A DNA stretch of 64,000 nucleotides, taken from positions 17,440 to 81,439 of the forward strand of contig JAJBTC010000057.1 of NCBI GenBank assembly GCA_020861095.1, given 5' to 3'. This stretch comes from Bacteroides sp. Lineage in GTDB: Bacteria; Bacteroidota; Bacteroidia; Bacteroidales; Bacteroidaceae. Numbering within the stretch: the first letter of the stretch is position 1; each line of letters opens with the position of its first letter. Position numbers and translations under genes: made by a program. The notes beneath the pieces are model-generated. The model saw only the letters and a program-made list of their open reading frames with translations. It did not search any database and was not told the DNA's origin. This document shows positions 28,023 to 39,920 of the stretch, in pieces.

Positions 28023-28573
28023 AAAAGTTCTGAGCATATAGGATCAAAAATCAACAGATAATATCCAGGGAGAATGACAGGAAGTAAATCTCAGAAATGA
28101 CGCATTCGAAATAACAGATACGGTTTAGCTATTTAATATGGGATACTAATCAGGTGAGACCGGATAACCCATCCATCTGATTGGGAAAATCACCGGATCT
28201 GTCGGCACGCAAGACACATCCCTGTTACGATACCACCGATCCCCGTCATTACCGCAAGGTACAGATCCTTTCTTCCTGCCCGGTCAGTCCTTCCATCTTC
28301 AATCCCGACCACAATCGGCTTGCGGCTATTAAATAGTTTCCATATTGTCAACACTCTTATTACTAATTGCATCTCTCTTTAAAGAGATGTGTAACAGACC
28401 GGTTAATTTACCTGTAAAAACAGATTTCATCTTGCTTATCAGGAAATAAAACCTGCAAAAACCAGCATAAAAAATGGTTCAGGCCCCTTAACCCGTCTTG
28501 CAAATCTGCCCGACTTCCCCGAACTTTACCTCTGCCCCCCCAGGAGGATGAAACGACCTAAATATATACCTCT
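28023..28573. other. Intergenic region before fimbrial operon
   Basis: About 550 bp with no confident gene. A 60-codon frame on the minus strand (28,190-28,372) has no recognisable features. The region probably holds the fimbrial operon promoter, but no TAnnTTTG element could be placed with confidence. Confidence 0.35.
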
Positions 28574-29167
28574 ATGAACAGAAAAACGTTACCAGCAGTC
28601 CTGGCGATAGCCCTACTACCTGTCCTGGCCCACAGTCAGGAAATCGCCGTCAAGACCAACCTGCTCTACGCGGCTACCACCACGCCCAACCTCTCCCTCG
28701 AATGGGCACCCTCGCGCAAGATCTCCCTGGACCTGCAGGGAAGCTACAACGGATGGGAGTTCGGACAAAGCCAGCGCAACCGCAAGATCAAACACTGGCT
28801 CGTCCAGCCCGAAGTACGCTTCTGGATCTACGAGGCTTTCGACGGGCACTTCCTGGGGATCCATCCCTTCTACGGACAGTACAACACAGGAAATATCCAC
28901 CTGCCCCTGCGCATCTGGCAGGGATGGAAAGACCACCGCTACAAAGGCTACGCTACCGGACTGGGATTCGGCTACGGCTATCAATGGTACCTGGGTCACC
29001 ACTGGAACCTGGAGTTTGAATTCGGCTTTGGCTACTCTTATATGAACTACGACCGATACAATTACAAGAAATGCAACCCCTGCCTGGGTAACGATCACAA
29101 GCACTACTTCGGGCCCACCAGACTGGCACTCTCCGTTGTCTATCTGTTCAAATCCAAAAAACGCTGA
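28574..29167 (+). CDS. DUF3575 outer-membrane-type protein of fimbrial locus
   Basis: A 197-residue protein with a signal peptide (MNRKTLPAVLAIALLPVLAHS) and the DUF3575 pattern VKTNLLYAATTTPNLSLEWAPSRKISLDL, GGW-like GWEFGQ, WLVQPEVRFWIYEAFDGHFLGIHP and many alternating Gly/Tyr beta-strands. DUF3575 proteins are small beta-barrel-like proteins that travel with Bacteroidales fimbrial operons. It is the first gene of the operon, with the DUF3868 gene starting 3 bp after its stop. Its exact role in pilus assembly is not known. Confidence 0.85.
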   Translation: MNRKTLPAVLAIALLPVLAHSQEIAVKTNLLYAATTTPNLSLEWAPSRKISLDLQGSYNGWEFGQSQRNRKIKHWLVQPEVRFWIYEAFDGHFLGIHPFYGQYNTGNIHLPLRIWQGWKDHRYKGYATGLGFGYGYQWYLGHHWNLEFEFGFGYSYMNYDRYNYKKCNPCLGNDHKHYFGPTRLALSVVYLFKSKKR

Positions 29168-29169
29168 CC

Positions 29170-30252
29170 ATGAAACCGATATTTTTCAATCTATCTTTAA
29201 GTGGGCTGATGCTCTTACTGAGCATGCCACTTGCCTCCCAGACCGTGCCCACGGTAGACGGAGCCGTGATATTGCACAACCTCGCTTTCGACCAGACAGC
29301 CCACCGGCTGACCCTGAGTTTCAAGGCAGAGGTGATAGAGAAAGCCATGAACTACCGCCAGAGCTGGACCATCATACCCGAACTGCTCTCGGCAGACGGT
29401 GAAAAGAGCCGGATCTATCCGACGATCCTGATCAACGGTACACAGAAAGACCGCCACTACAAACGTAAAATGAGGTATAAAAACAGAGATCTTCTGGCCA
29501 ACCTTCCGCTCTTCCGGGTGAAAGTGCCACAGGACACCACACAGCTGATCCTCTACAGTGCAAACATACCTTATGAAGCCTGGATGGAGGATGCTACGCT
29601 CACGCTGCATCAGGTACTTACCTCGTCCCGGGAGAAAAAACAGCTCTTTACCACAAATCATATCGCGCGGGTGTCCCCGGAAAAAGTCATAGAAGAGGTT
29701 ACGGAACCAGTTCCCATCCCTATACCGACACTGCCAATAGCAGAACCTGTCATCTATACTGCCGAAGGTACCGCTTATATCCAGTTCCCCATCAATGAGT
29801 CTGTTATCCGTGCCGATTTCAGAGACAACCGTGCCGAACTGGAAAAGATAGAGAACGATATCCGGGAGATACTCACAGACCATACCTATACCCTGATAGG
29901 TATCTACCTCACCGGATACGCTTCCCCCGAAGGACGGTACGCATTCAATGAATACCTCTCCCAGGCACGCACTCAGGCCCTGAAAGACCACATTGTGCGG
30001 AAATACGGGATCTCTGCCGAGGAGATCCGGGTCACCAGCATAGCGGAAGACTGGACGCGCCTGCGCGAGATGATCGTCGAAAGCGATCTGGCAGATAAAA
30101 CTCAGATCATCCACATCATAGACTCTTCTGACACCCCGGATGCCAGAGAGAAACGTCTGCAAGCCCTGGGTGCTACCTGGCGCATCCTGCTCAACGACTA
30201 CTTCCCGCCATTGAGAAGAGTTGACTACCAGTTACTTTACCAGAAACGTTAA
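29170..30252 (+). CDS. DUF3868/OmpA-like protein of fimbrial locus
   Basis: A 360-residue exported protein with an N-terminal signal peptide, a DUF3868-like beta domain (about 30-170) and a C-terminal OmpA-like region (about 195-355). The latter contains IQFPINESVIRADFRDNRAELEKI and the peptidoglycan-type pattern GYASPEGRYAFNEYLSQARTQALKDHI. Proteins of this build are standard in Mfa/Fim operons and probably tether the pilus machinery to the cell wall. It is followed by a 300-bp non-coding region before the shaft gene. Confidence 0.82.
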   Translation: MKPIFFNLSLSGLMLLLSMPLASQTVPTVDGAVILHNLAFDQTAHRLTLSFKAEVIEKAMNYRQSWTIIPELLSADGEKSRIYPTILINGTQKDRHYKRKMRYKNRDLLANLPLFRVKVPQDTTQLILYSANIPYEAWMEDATLTLHQVLTSSREKKQLFTTNHIARVSPEKVIEEVTEPVPIPIPTLPIAEPVIYTAEGTAYIQFPINESVIRADFRDNRAELEKIENDIREILTDHTYTLIGIYLTGYASPEGRYAFNEYLSQARTQALKDHIVRKYGISAEEIRVTSIAEDWTRLREMIVESDLADKTQIIHIIDSSDTPDAREKRLQALGATWRILLNDYFPPLRRVDYQLLYQKR

Positions 30253-30311
30253 CCCTCAAACACAAACCACCATGTACAGAAACAAAGACCCCGACCCGTG
30301 ATACGGTAAAA

Positions 30312-30492
30312 AGAGGATCTGTTTTTCAGGAGACAGACAGGGCCGGCCCCTTTCTTACCAGATCCTGCTATTTTTACTTAAACCAATTGCTAACTTAAAA
30401 ACCTGATGCATTTCTTTCAATTGTGTGTTGTATATAGTTGATTCATCACCTGCCTCGGGAAGGCAGACGGGGCTGGCCCTACTTTTCATACC
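30312..30492. promoter_or_regulatory. Repeated palindromic element upstream of the pilus shaft gene
   Basis: Two related blocks (about 30,329-30,360 and 30,458-30,492) share CAGACaGGGCcGGCCC and a following pyrimidine/TACCA stretch. The first contains the perfect palindrome GGGCCGGCCC and is enclosed by AGGATCTG and CAGATCCT arms. The second follows a TGCCT-CGGG-AAGGCA hairpin. Such structure between the OmpA-like gene and the Mfa1 gene could set differential expression by attenuation or processing; this is inference. Confidence 0.45.
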
Positions 30493-30578
30493 ACATACAA
30501 CCCGGAGAACACAAAACATGAACCCATATATCCTCAAAAATAATCTATTTTCTTTTAATCATTCTAATGGAAGATCTT

Positions 30579-31952
30579 ATGAAAAAATTTCTAACCTTAT
30601 CAGTATATTTACTGATAGCTTGCGCGATGGTTACATCGTGCAACGATGACAAAACGGATGCACCCATCCCACCACAAGGCGAAGGTAATGTACAGATCAA
30701 AGTATCTGATGCCAATGCCCGTACCCGCGCATACGACGGGTTTGAACAAGCGGAAGCCGGTGAAGCAGAACTCGCCGACCACCTGGCCGTGTTTGTTTAC
30801 GATCAGAACGGAAGTCTGGACTATCAGAATCTTAATCTGCCGGTGAATGCCCAGGGAGTAACCGATCTCTTCAAGGTATCTGAAGGCATGAAGTATTTCT
30901 ACGTCTTTTCCAACGGTGATGTCTCCACTCTCCCGTCAGCAGCAGGATTCGGAGATCTGGAGTCTGAGGTACTACGCGTTACCTTCCAGGGCAACAGACC
31001 CAAAGAGATCGCGACCCATGGAGCCATGACCATTGGTACCTTGTGGAGGATCGGGGATGTCAACCACCCACACAGAAATCTCTTTGATGTGCAGCCCAAC
31101 AAATACGGAGGGGATCCCAACAAGGTTGCTCTCCGGATAGGACGTACCGCAGCAAAAATACGGCTGATCGAGATCAACAAAGAGCAGGTAGCCAATGCCA
31201 GCCCTCTCAAAGGAATATTTGATAACGTCAATGCCATTTACCGGCTGCGCAGTGTGCCGGATAAATATTTCCGTGTAGGACAACTGGATCCATCCGGCGA
31301 TTATCCTCCGACAACCGGACTGCGCTACATCAGTGCCGTACATGAGATCGGTCCGGGTTCATTGGCCTTCCCCAGTGATACATACATGGATTATTTCTGG
31401 GATGAAACCAAAAAGCCATCTGCTACCGACCATTATTACGCGGTAGAGAACACGACTAAATCCATGGAAATTGAAGATCCGCTGGTACCGGGACAACATC
31501 TCTACTATGGCAATACAACCTATGTACAATTCAGGATAGCCTATACCCCTGATGCCAGTGAGATCTACACCCCTACCGTTCCTCCGGTACTTTCTACGAC
31601 GGGTATTCCCGCGGATGGTACCTTCTATTCGGCCAGATATAACGGTCAGGTGATGATCTTTGACTCGGAACCACCTACTACCGGAAATGATTTTGTTGAT
31701 CCGAAAGTATATACCGGAGGTATTATGTATTATAAATTCCCGGTACGTGATCCGAATGAGATCGGAACCGAACGCCAATGCTGTGTAATCCGTAATCACT
31801 ACTATGGAATTAAGGTAAATAATATATTCAACCTGGGTGAACCGACCGATGAAGTGGACCCTGAAATCCCGATTGACGATACGGATCCGGATGTAGAGAT
31901 CACTGTAGAAGTACTTGACTGGTTCAAAGTTGAACAGGGAGTAGATCTATGA
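30579..31952 (+). CDS. Mfa1-family fimbrial shaft protein
   Basis: A 457-residue lipoprotein precursor. The start at MKKFLTLSVYLL gives a proper signal with lipid Cys21 (VTSC). ARTR50-A51YDG fits the Arg-specific protease site that matures Mfa1/FimA subunits for donor-strand polymerisation. The body has fimbrillin features: LAVFVYDQNGSLDY, FYVFSNG, MTIGTLWR, RIGRTAAKIRLIEIN and the conserved C-terminal CVIRNHYYGIKVNNIFNLGEPT. It forms the shaft of type V pili. The gene is intact and lies between the OmpA-like gene and the anchor gene. Confidence 0.88.
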   Translation: MKKFLTLSVYLLIACAMVTSCNDDKTDAPIPPQGEGNVQIKVSDANARTRAYDGFEQAEAGEAELADHLAVFVYDQNGSLDYQNLNLPVNAQGVTDLFKVSEGMKYFYVFSNGDVSTLPSAAGFGDLESEVLRVTFQGNRPKEIATHGAMTIGTLWRIGDVNHPHRNLFDVQPNKYGGDPNKVALRIGRTAAKIRLIEINKEQVANASPLKGIFDNVNAIYRLRSVPDKYFRVGQLDPSGDYPPTTGLRYISAVHEIGPGSLAFPSDTYMDYFWDETKKPSATDHYYAVENTTKSMEIEDPLVPGQHLYYGNTTYVQFRIAYTPDASEIYTPTVPPVLSTTGIPADGTFYSARYNGQVMIFDSEPPTTGNDFVDPKVYTGGIMYYKFPVRDPNEIGTERQCCVIRNHYYGIKVNNIFNLGEPTDEVDPEIPIDDTDPDVEITVEVLDWFKVEQGVDL

Positions 31953-32033
31953 TGAGAGAAAACAATACTTTTTGAAGGAGATATACAAACAGATACCTGG
32001 CACTTCGGTGTCAGGTATCAAACATTCGCCATC

Positions 32034-32980
32034 ATGAAAATAAATCCATACAAACGACTGACCGGTGTCGTCTGCCTGACCGCTTTCCTGTCAGGATGTA
32101 TAAAAGAGGACTGGGACGATTGCTATGAAGTATATCTGGCTTTTGAGTGTATCAACCCGGACTATACCTTTCCGGAAACTGTCCGGGAACTGGAGTTACT
32201 TTTCTACCATCCGGCAGGCGATCTGGCCTATGATCTGTCCTATACGCGTAGTGTACTCTCAGCCAGTGACTGGAAAGTCAACCTCACCGGCATTCTTTCA
32301 GAACCGGGACAGTACAGTGTAGTAGCCCTGGTCAACTACCATACACAGCCCCCTCTCACCCTTACAGGTAAAGAGAACAAAGATAAATTCCTGGCTGAGA
32401 TCAGGTATGACGCGGACCGGTGGGTAAACTACACCGTCATGGATTCGTATCATGGCATTTACAAGCTTGATTTCACAGAGAATGGGGAAGAAGCGGTTAT
32501 CCATACGGTACCCTTATCCAAAAATACAAACACCATCAGGCTGACCATAGAATTTGAAGACCCGGAACAGCCTGAGCACCTGACTTCTTACCGGAGTTAT
32601 ATCCAGGGAGAGAATGCCCGATACAACTGGAACTATACCATACCGGCCCACGAACCGGTTAATTACAAACCTTACGAAAGCAGTTGGGGGGACGGACAAG
32701 GAGTTATATGTGATTACCTGAAAACCATGAGGCTTCACGCAGATGGAAACCTGCAGCTGGTCATGGATTTCGGAGAGCAGGGCATTCCCGGTGCTCAGGT
32801 GATTGATATCCCCGAAAAGCTAGCGCTGGTGGAAAAAACGGAACCTACCTCTATGATACCAACGAGAAACTGGAATATTACGACTATTTCGAATTCACAG
32901 TAAGGATCAACAGTGACTTCATAATCGTCGGACTGATCATTGATGGCTGGTTTCTGGTAACCGGGAAAGAAGATATATAG
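32034..32980 (+). CDS. Mfa2/FimB-type fimbrial anchor lipoprotein, frame shift
   Basis: With one A restored in the A6 run at 32,833-32,838, the protein is 315 residues. It begins MKINPYKRLTGVVCLTAFLSG with lipid Cys22, followed by KEDWDDCYEVYLAFEC, the signature of FimB/Mfa2 anchors. The body has paired beta-sandwich strands (RELELLFYHPAGDLAYD, YSVVALVNYH, NTIRLTIEFED). After the lesion the frame continues NGTYLYDTNEKLEYYDYFEF to a TAG at 32,978-32,980. It anchors the pilus in the outer membrane and limits its length. Without correction it ends early at 32,903. Confidence 0.82.
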
Positions 32981-33002
32981 GATCTGATAAAATACAGGCG
33001 TT

Positions 33003-36000
33003 ATGAAAGCAACTCACATATTCACTGGCATATTCTTTTTCTGTATGCTATTTATTACGTCCTGCACACGCGATGAATTGGATCAGCCGCAAAAACCGCA
33101 GGCACATCAGGTCACTTTCTCGTTGCAGATGCCACGGTCTTATGCAACCGCCGCCGCAACCGGGCTCACCGAAGAGCAGGAAAGAATGATTAGTGACCTC
33201 ACCATCCTTCTTTTTACGGACACCTCTTCCGGCGATATGCTCTGTGAGTACATGCTGGAAAACCTTACCCCAACGCCTGTGGGAACCAGTAATAGGATTT
33301 ATACCGTAACCGCTCCTCTCCCGGTCGGGAACTATCGTATGATGCTATTAGCCAACGTACCTGCCGGCAGCTTATCCCCATCCACCACAGTAGGCGGATT
33401 ATTATCCAGCCTTGAAAAATCTATCAGGTATCAGATGCCCTCCAAATGGGATATCAGCACCCACACCGGCTTTCCCATGTGGGGAATGTCTGCCGGAAAC
33501 ATCATCATCACCGGACCCTATACCCATCCCGACCCCATCCTGATGCTGCGCATGCTATCGCGCATCAACCTCTCCGTAGACGACATCAAGATCAGCACCA
33601 TCCGCCTGCACAACCCCAGCAGCCGGGGACTCGTCATACCCGATGAAGCACACCTCGACCGAACCACCACACCCGGCTACATACGTGTCACCGCCCCCAC
33701 ACTGCCCCTCAACAGTGCCGGCAACCCCGATCCCGGCCTGCTCAGTACCCCGTGGGAATACACCGCAACAGAAATTGAAGAAGGCAATTATTGCCTCAAC
33801 ACTATCTACGCACTCGAAGGATTCGACCCACAAGGACGTAACGACAATGAATACGCATGGCTGGAAGTCCTCTGTTCCTATAAAGGCGGTCCCGAAGAAG
33901 CACACCGCATCGACTTTGTCCGTACCCTCGCCGACGGCACCCGCGCGCCCATCGGACTCCTGCGCAACCACTCCTACGAAATCCGCATCCTATCCATGAG
34001 CGGCGATGCCCACCTCGAATTCGAAGTAGTAGACTGGAACGATTCCGACATGAGCGACATCATCTTCGAAGGCAAATACTACCTCAAAGTAAACCAAAGC
34101 AAATTTGAGCTCGACAGGCAACCCCATGACGCCAACGGTTTCAGCAACAAACTCACCATCGAAACCAACTACGAAGACGGCTGGGTAATCGACCGCATCA
34201 CCGAACCCGGAATCAACGGCATACCCCTCGACATGGACAACGGCTGGATCCGGATAGACCCCACCGAACGCTCCGGGCCCAAAGACCAGACAACCATCTC
34301 CATCCTACTGGATGAAAACAACACCGGTGCATCCCGCAGTGCAGAGATACACCTGCGGGTTGGACGGCTCATAGACTTTATCGTCACCGTCACCCAACAA
34401 ATGGAACGGAAAGTAGAATTATACATCGAAGACCTCGACGGCAATCCCCTCGAAGAACTCATATTCTATGACTTCTACGGCAACGACCAACCCTACGAAC
34501 AAAAAGCCTTCCGCGTACGCTGGGCACCCTACGGAACCGACGATCAGGGAGTACCTTTCACCTGCCAGGTGCGTACCACTCTGGTGGGTGATGACTACTT
34601 CGACTACAAAGCCGGAACCGAACGTATTACCACCGGTACACTCACCGATGCCACCGGCAGGAAAGAATACATCATCGAACCGGAACCCTTCACCGAAGAG
34701 GAAGTGAGCGAACTATTGGGTAATCCCTTCCTGCAACACGCCAGCTGGGTCACCTTCACCGTTACCGACCCCGCCGATGCCTCCAAGACCGTGAGTAAAA
34801 CCATCTTCCTCAACCATCAACACATAGCCATCATCTCCCGGAATTTCAGACGGCTCTCCTATTTAGACAGAACCTACACATTCGATGTGCTCGCCAATAC
34901 CCCTTTCATCCTGGAGCGTGTAGACAACAAAGAAGATGCGTTTGCCTCCCATACCCCACAAGGATTCACCGGAGGAAATAACATCGTGACCGGCACCCGG
35001 CTCACCTACACCACCCAACAGGCCACTCCCGGAACCTATATGGACGGTGTGGGACGTGCCGGACGGAAAGCCACCTTCTACCTGCGTGACCAGCGTGGGC
35101 TTATCAGGCAACCCGTTCCCTTCACGGTCTCCGCCATTACGGACGACCCCAACACCTATATCGTAAACCCACCCGCGTCCGGGATCCATACCTTACACAT
35201 CCCTATCCGCAAACTCTTCTGGATACGCGAACGCGAAGCCGGAGACACCACCATAGACGATGTGATCCGGAACAACCTCCCGCTGGAACCCGCAACATTA
35301 AGCGCGGAATGTTACCATCCCACAGACCTCGCCAACCCGCTGCAGAACTATCAGGTACACCTGTCCATCGACAGAGAACCCGGTGGAGCCAATGCCCTCG
35401 AAGATGTGTTAAAGGTAGAAATCCCGATTCCTGCCGGTGGACTGACCGGTAATATCATAGTAGGTGTCAAACGCCCGGGCGCCTCTACATGGCTCTGGAC
35501 ATGGCATATCTGGATCACCGACTTCAATCCCGACCTGAAAACCTCCGACCGGCTCGAAACAGAAGATGCTTACTTTATGAAACGCAACCTCGGAGCCCTG
35601 ACAGACGCCGCACTGCTCAACCCCACCACCACCGGATTCTACTACCAGTGGGGGCGTAAAGACCCGTTGCACCCGGACCATATCCCCAACAACAGGCAAG
35701 CGGTACCACCGGGCACCATCAGCAACCTGTTGAACTCCATCGACCATCCCGCCGCCTTCTATACAAGTACATCCGGCCTGGGAGACTGGTATACCAGTAT
35801 GAACCGGGAACCTTACCAGAATAACTTCCTCTGGAATGATTATGAAGACCATAAAACTCCCTACGATCCCTGTCCGGCCGGTTGGAGAGTCCCCTTTTTT
35901 ATCAGAATAGTAAAAATCAGGGTACCTCCCATTCCTTATGGCGACAAACAGCCTATATATCAATTGTCAGAGATCCGGGTACCAATCAGCTTCTGGGATT

Positions 36001-36259
36001 TCGCCGTAAAAGGAGAACGGACAACTCGCCTTCACCCGACTTTATGTTTACCCCTGCAGGCGGTTATTATGAATATAACGGAGTAAGGTACCAATATGGT
36101 AGTACGGTTGAAGGATCTACCCTCTTTTACAACGCCAATGTATCTCCCAATAATACAACGATGGGGTTGACTGGCGGAAACAACGAATATGGCGGCTTTG
36201 ATGAAAATGACACGTACCGTGCTGCGGCAGTTCCGGTACGTTGCATCAAACGCAAATGA
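33003..36259 (+). CDS. DUF4906-type large fimbrial tip lipoprotein, copy 1, frame shift
   Basis: With one base restored in the C4T6 tract at 35,891-35,900, the product is 1085 residues. It has a lipobox with Cys21 (FITSC), a fimbrillin-like N-terminal third (ERMISDLTILLFTD), and a middle region built of repeated beta domains including DFIVTVTQQMERKVELYIEDLDG. The C-terminal part contains FYYQWGRKDPLHPDH, YDPCPAGWRVP and a final VPVRCIKRK. DUF4906 proteins of this build are predicted adhesive tips of type V pili. It follows the anchor gene by about 20 bp and is paralogous to the next gene. Confidence 0.78.
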
Positions 36260-36283
36260 TAACCATGAAAATAACAGAAAATC

Positions 36284-39200
36284 ATGAAAACAAATAACTG
36301 TATATACTATGCAATCGGGGTCGTTATCACCCTCTTGCAACTGTCCCTGACAGCCTGTACCGACTCCTTTGGCGAGTGGAAACCCATAGAAAAGAAAAAC
36401 GGCACCCTGACGCTGGCACTCGAACTCCCCCAGTCAAAAACCGTAGAACTCGCTACCCGCGCTATGCAGGAAGAGCAGGAACGCGACATACAGGAAATCA
36501 GCCTGTTGCTGTTTACCACCTTCCCAGGCAATACCGAGCAATTGCACAGCACCGTCACCCTCTCCGGAACGGCACTCCTGCGCAATTCGTCAAACAACCG
36601 CCTCTATACCACCACCGCTACCCTCGAACCGGGTACCTACAGCACCATCATCGCACTCGCCAACAGTGCCGGTACACTGCTGGCACAAAGCTCCCTGATG
36701 GTCAAAGGCACTGCCCGCAGCCAGATTGAAAAAGAGTTGCTATTGAGCCTGCCCGACAACGCCCGCTGGGAAGCAGCCCAGCCCAATCCCCGGCGATTCC
36801 CGATGTGGGGACAGATAGAAGGAAGAACTACAGGCATCGTAATCAGCAGCAACACCCCTGCCAACCACCACATCAAACTCTTCCGCATGCTTGCCTCCAT
36901 CGACATCATCATTGAGCAGGAAGACGATCAGGGGCAACCCCTTCCCGCTTTTGATCTGACACAGGTATACCTCTGCCATTTCTACCGCAATGGCCGGATG
37001 ATCCCCCTGAGCAATCCTACCCATTACGACGGCAACAAATTATTGGATATTTCCCTGCCCGACACCACCGACCGGCTCCTTTATACAGACCCGTTGGAAT
37101 ATAGCGGTAACCTTGCCGACCCCACTTCAGCCCCCGACATCATCATCCGCCGTGAAATATATACCTTCGAACAACTCCGGAGCGACGGAGAAGAAGAAAG
37201 CAAAAGACCCTTTCTCATCATAGAAGGAGAATACGAAGATACCGGATATCCCTCTTTCTACCGGATCGATTTCGTAGAGCGGCTCCACGAAGACCCGGCC
37301 AATCCCCTGCCGGCAGAAAATAACTTCCTGCCCCTGATACGCAATCACACCTACAACATCGTAGTCAAAGAGATCCTCGGTCCCGGATACCGCTCCTTTG
37401 ATGATGCCGCCCACTGCAAACCCTTCAACACCGTCAGCAACATCTTCCGTTTCGATGACAGCGATTCCGAAGCCGTACAGTTTGACGGTAAATACTTCCT
37501 CTCCGTCAGCCACGATTCAATCAGCTACGACAAAGAACCGGGTACAGAATCCCTTTTGATAAAGACCGACAGCCCCCTGGGATGGAAAATAGGCGACATT
37601 GCCCACAGTGGCGGCGACGGCTCCACCGGATGGCTCCACATGGATAAAACCAACGGCGCACGGGATGTACCCGGCCATGTGAATGTGACCGCCGATGCTT
37701 ACAACCCAGCCGCCACCAACCCCACAGCCCGGGAAGCCACCTTCACCGTCACCTGCGGACGCATGGAACACACCATACAGGTGACCCAGTCCTACCTTAC
37801 CGGTATCTCCCTGGAGATAGTAAACAGTGCCGAAGAGCCGCTGACCGAAATCTGGTTCCGCAGCAATCCACGCGAAAACCACCTGCCACCCGACGAAACG
37901 TTCACCGTCAGATGGAGCGGACCCGACGGATGCCACCTCGAGGTCATCATGCTCGGCGACCGGATGTTTCCCTTCGAGACCTCCGGCCCAAACGCCATTT
38001 TTGAAGGCCGTACACTCGGAACCGGTGAGGAAAACCATACCTTCACCATCCGACCCACTGCCTTTACCCCGGAAGATACAGACCCCGAAGAGGGCAGACC
38101 CTTCCTGCAGGATGGTGCTACCGTCACCTTCAGTGTCAGTAACGGGCAGGAAACCATTAAAAAAACATCTACATCCGCCATCAGTGCATCTCCATCGTCT
38201 TCCGGGAACTGGAAGGATTTACCTATATGGGCGATACCGATGCCTTTAAAGTCTATTCCAATACCTCATGGCGGCTCAAGGAAGTCCATACCGAACTCAA
38301 CGGAATGTTCCTGACCGGGCAGGGTGCAGATTTCGGAACGATGGTAGGTACCTCCGGTATCTACAATGCAACCGAAGGAGTGGAATTCACCTACAGGATA
38401 ACACACGACGCTGCCACCTCCGGTATCTACGCCTTAGGCAAAGCAGGACGCAAAATGTACCTTACCTTTGAAGACAACGAAGGAATCATTTCCGACCAGA
38501 CCATCAGCATCATAGCCGCTACTCCAGATGCCAACTGCTACATGGTGCCCGCAGGCAGTAGCCTGCAAATCCCCCTGCGCAAACTATTCTGGATATGGGA
38601 AAAAGAACTCGGTGAAGAACTTGATCCGAAAACCGCGGGAATACTCAACCATACGCCCCGGATCATCTGGCAAACCGGCAACGGATTGATCCGGACTGCC
38701 ACCGTAAACGGAAACTCCGGCGACTACCGCGACTATACCCTCGACATCACCACATCAGCAGACATCCCGGAAGGAAACGCCGTGGTTGCCATCCTCAGCA
38801 ACGACGGTCGTATCCGCTGGAGCTACCACTTCTGGGTAACCTCTTACAATCCCGACAACGGCGGCCCGGTATTTCCCCTATCGCCCAACCACCTGTTTAT
38901 GGACAGGAACATCGGCTCAAACGGCGACCACACCACCCTCAACCCCGAAGGAGTAGGAATGTATTACCAATGGGGACGCAAAGATCCGTTTCCCGGTCCC
39001 TCTTTTTTTTGATACAAGTTGGTCTATTGACCTGACAAACACGAATAACCAACGACAGGTAATAGATGCTTTCAACCAACCCGTGTTCATAAAATTCGAG
39101 CATGTGACTACCTTGCGCAATCTGGAGAATAGTATCCACCATCCCACTGTTTTTTATAAAGCCGATGAATGGGAGGTCAGCCTTATGCAGGACTGGTATA

Positions 39201-39620
39201 CCCACTCCGATTCAGAAATGAAATACCAGAATGACTATTTATGGAACGATAAAAAAACAGAAAACCGCATACGATCCCTGTCCGAAAGGATGGAGAGTAC
39301 CGGAAACATCAGAAGTACTTTTGTTGAATGATCTTGTAAAGAATGGAACAGTGACCCCTTCTTCAGATGGTACTACCAAATGGAGTTACTCTCACCAACA
39401 AGGTCAGGTTTGGGAAATACCGCTACAAGGAAACATAGAGGATGGGACATTAAAATTTGCCACCTACTTTGGAAATTTATGGTGCAGACAAACGGAAAAA
39501 TCTAACGCGCGGGATATATCCTTTGATCCAAACTCACCGGAAGTACATGCAGGCTCAAATTTCCGGAAAATCGGAACATCCGTCCGCTGCATCAAAGATA
39601 CCTATCCATGGTATCCCTGA
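36284..39620 (+). CDS. DUF4906-type large fimbrial tip lipoprotein, copy 2, three frame shifts
   Basis: Correcting three homopolymers (A7 at 38,159-38,165 plus one, T8 at 39,003-39,010 minus one, A7 at 39,251-39,257 minus one) gives exactly 1111 codons. The product has lipid Cys25 (SLTAC), ERDIQEISLLLFTTFPG in the N-terminal fimbrillin-like domain and the BACON-like strand RMEHTIQVTQSYLTGISLEI. It then has IPLRKLFWIWEKEL, MYYQWGRKDPFPGP, YDPCPKGWRVPETSE and the closing GTSVRCIKD. The domain order parallels copy 1, so the pair arose by duplication and divergence. It is the last gene of the fimbrial operon. Alternate tips or host-ligand specificity is inference. Confidence 0.75.
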
Positions 39621-39920
39621 ACCAACAGCAGGAAATAAATATAGATTGCATAAGTTATTTAGTAGGTATGACAAGTTTCAGAAGATCAGCAGGATGCACC
39701 CCTCGCGTTGCCCGTCTGCTTATGTCATGTAGAATAGAAGGGCATTACGTAAACGAGATAAGAAAAAGAATAGGGGCAAGCCCTCTTTCAGGAATTATTT
39801 TTAGAGAAGACATCCGGTTTTAAGCATTGAAATTCTTTTTTTATTAAAAATAAACTAACTTTATTCCGGCTAACATACACAACATTTTAGTTTTATTCTA
39901 GCCTTAATAAAAAACCTGCT
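39621..39920. other. Intergenic stretch after fimbrial operon
   Basis: About 300 bp, AT-rich before the first regulator gene. No hairpin with a T-run or gene of coding character was seen. It presumably holds the promoter of the tandem regulators. Confidence 0.35.

Noticed and set aside
28190..28372. Sixty-codon frame on the minus strand before the pilus operon
   Set aside because: No recognised features and no neighbours to couple with; insufficient support.
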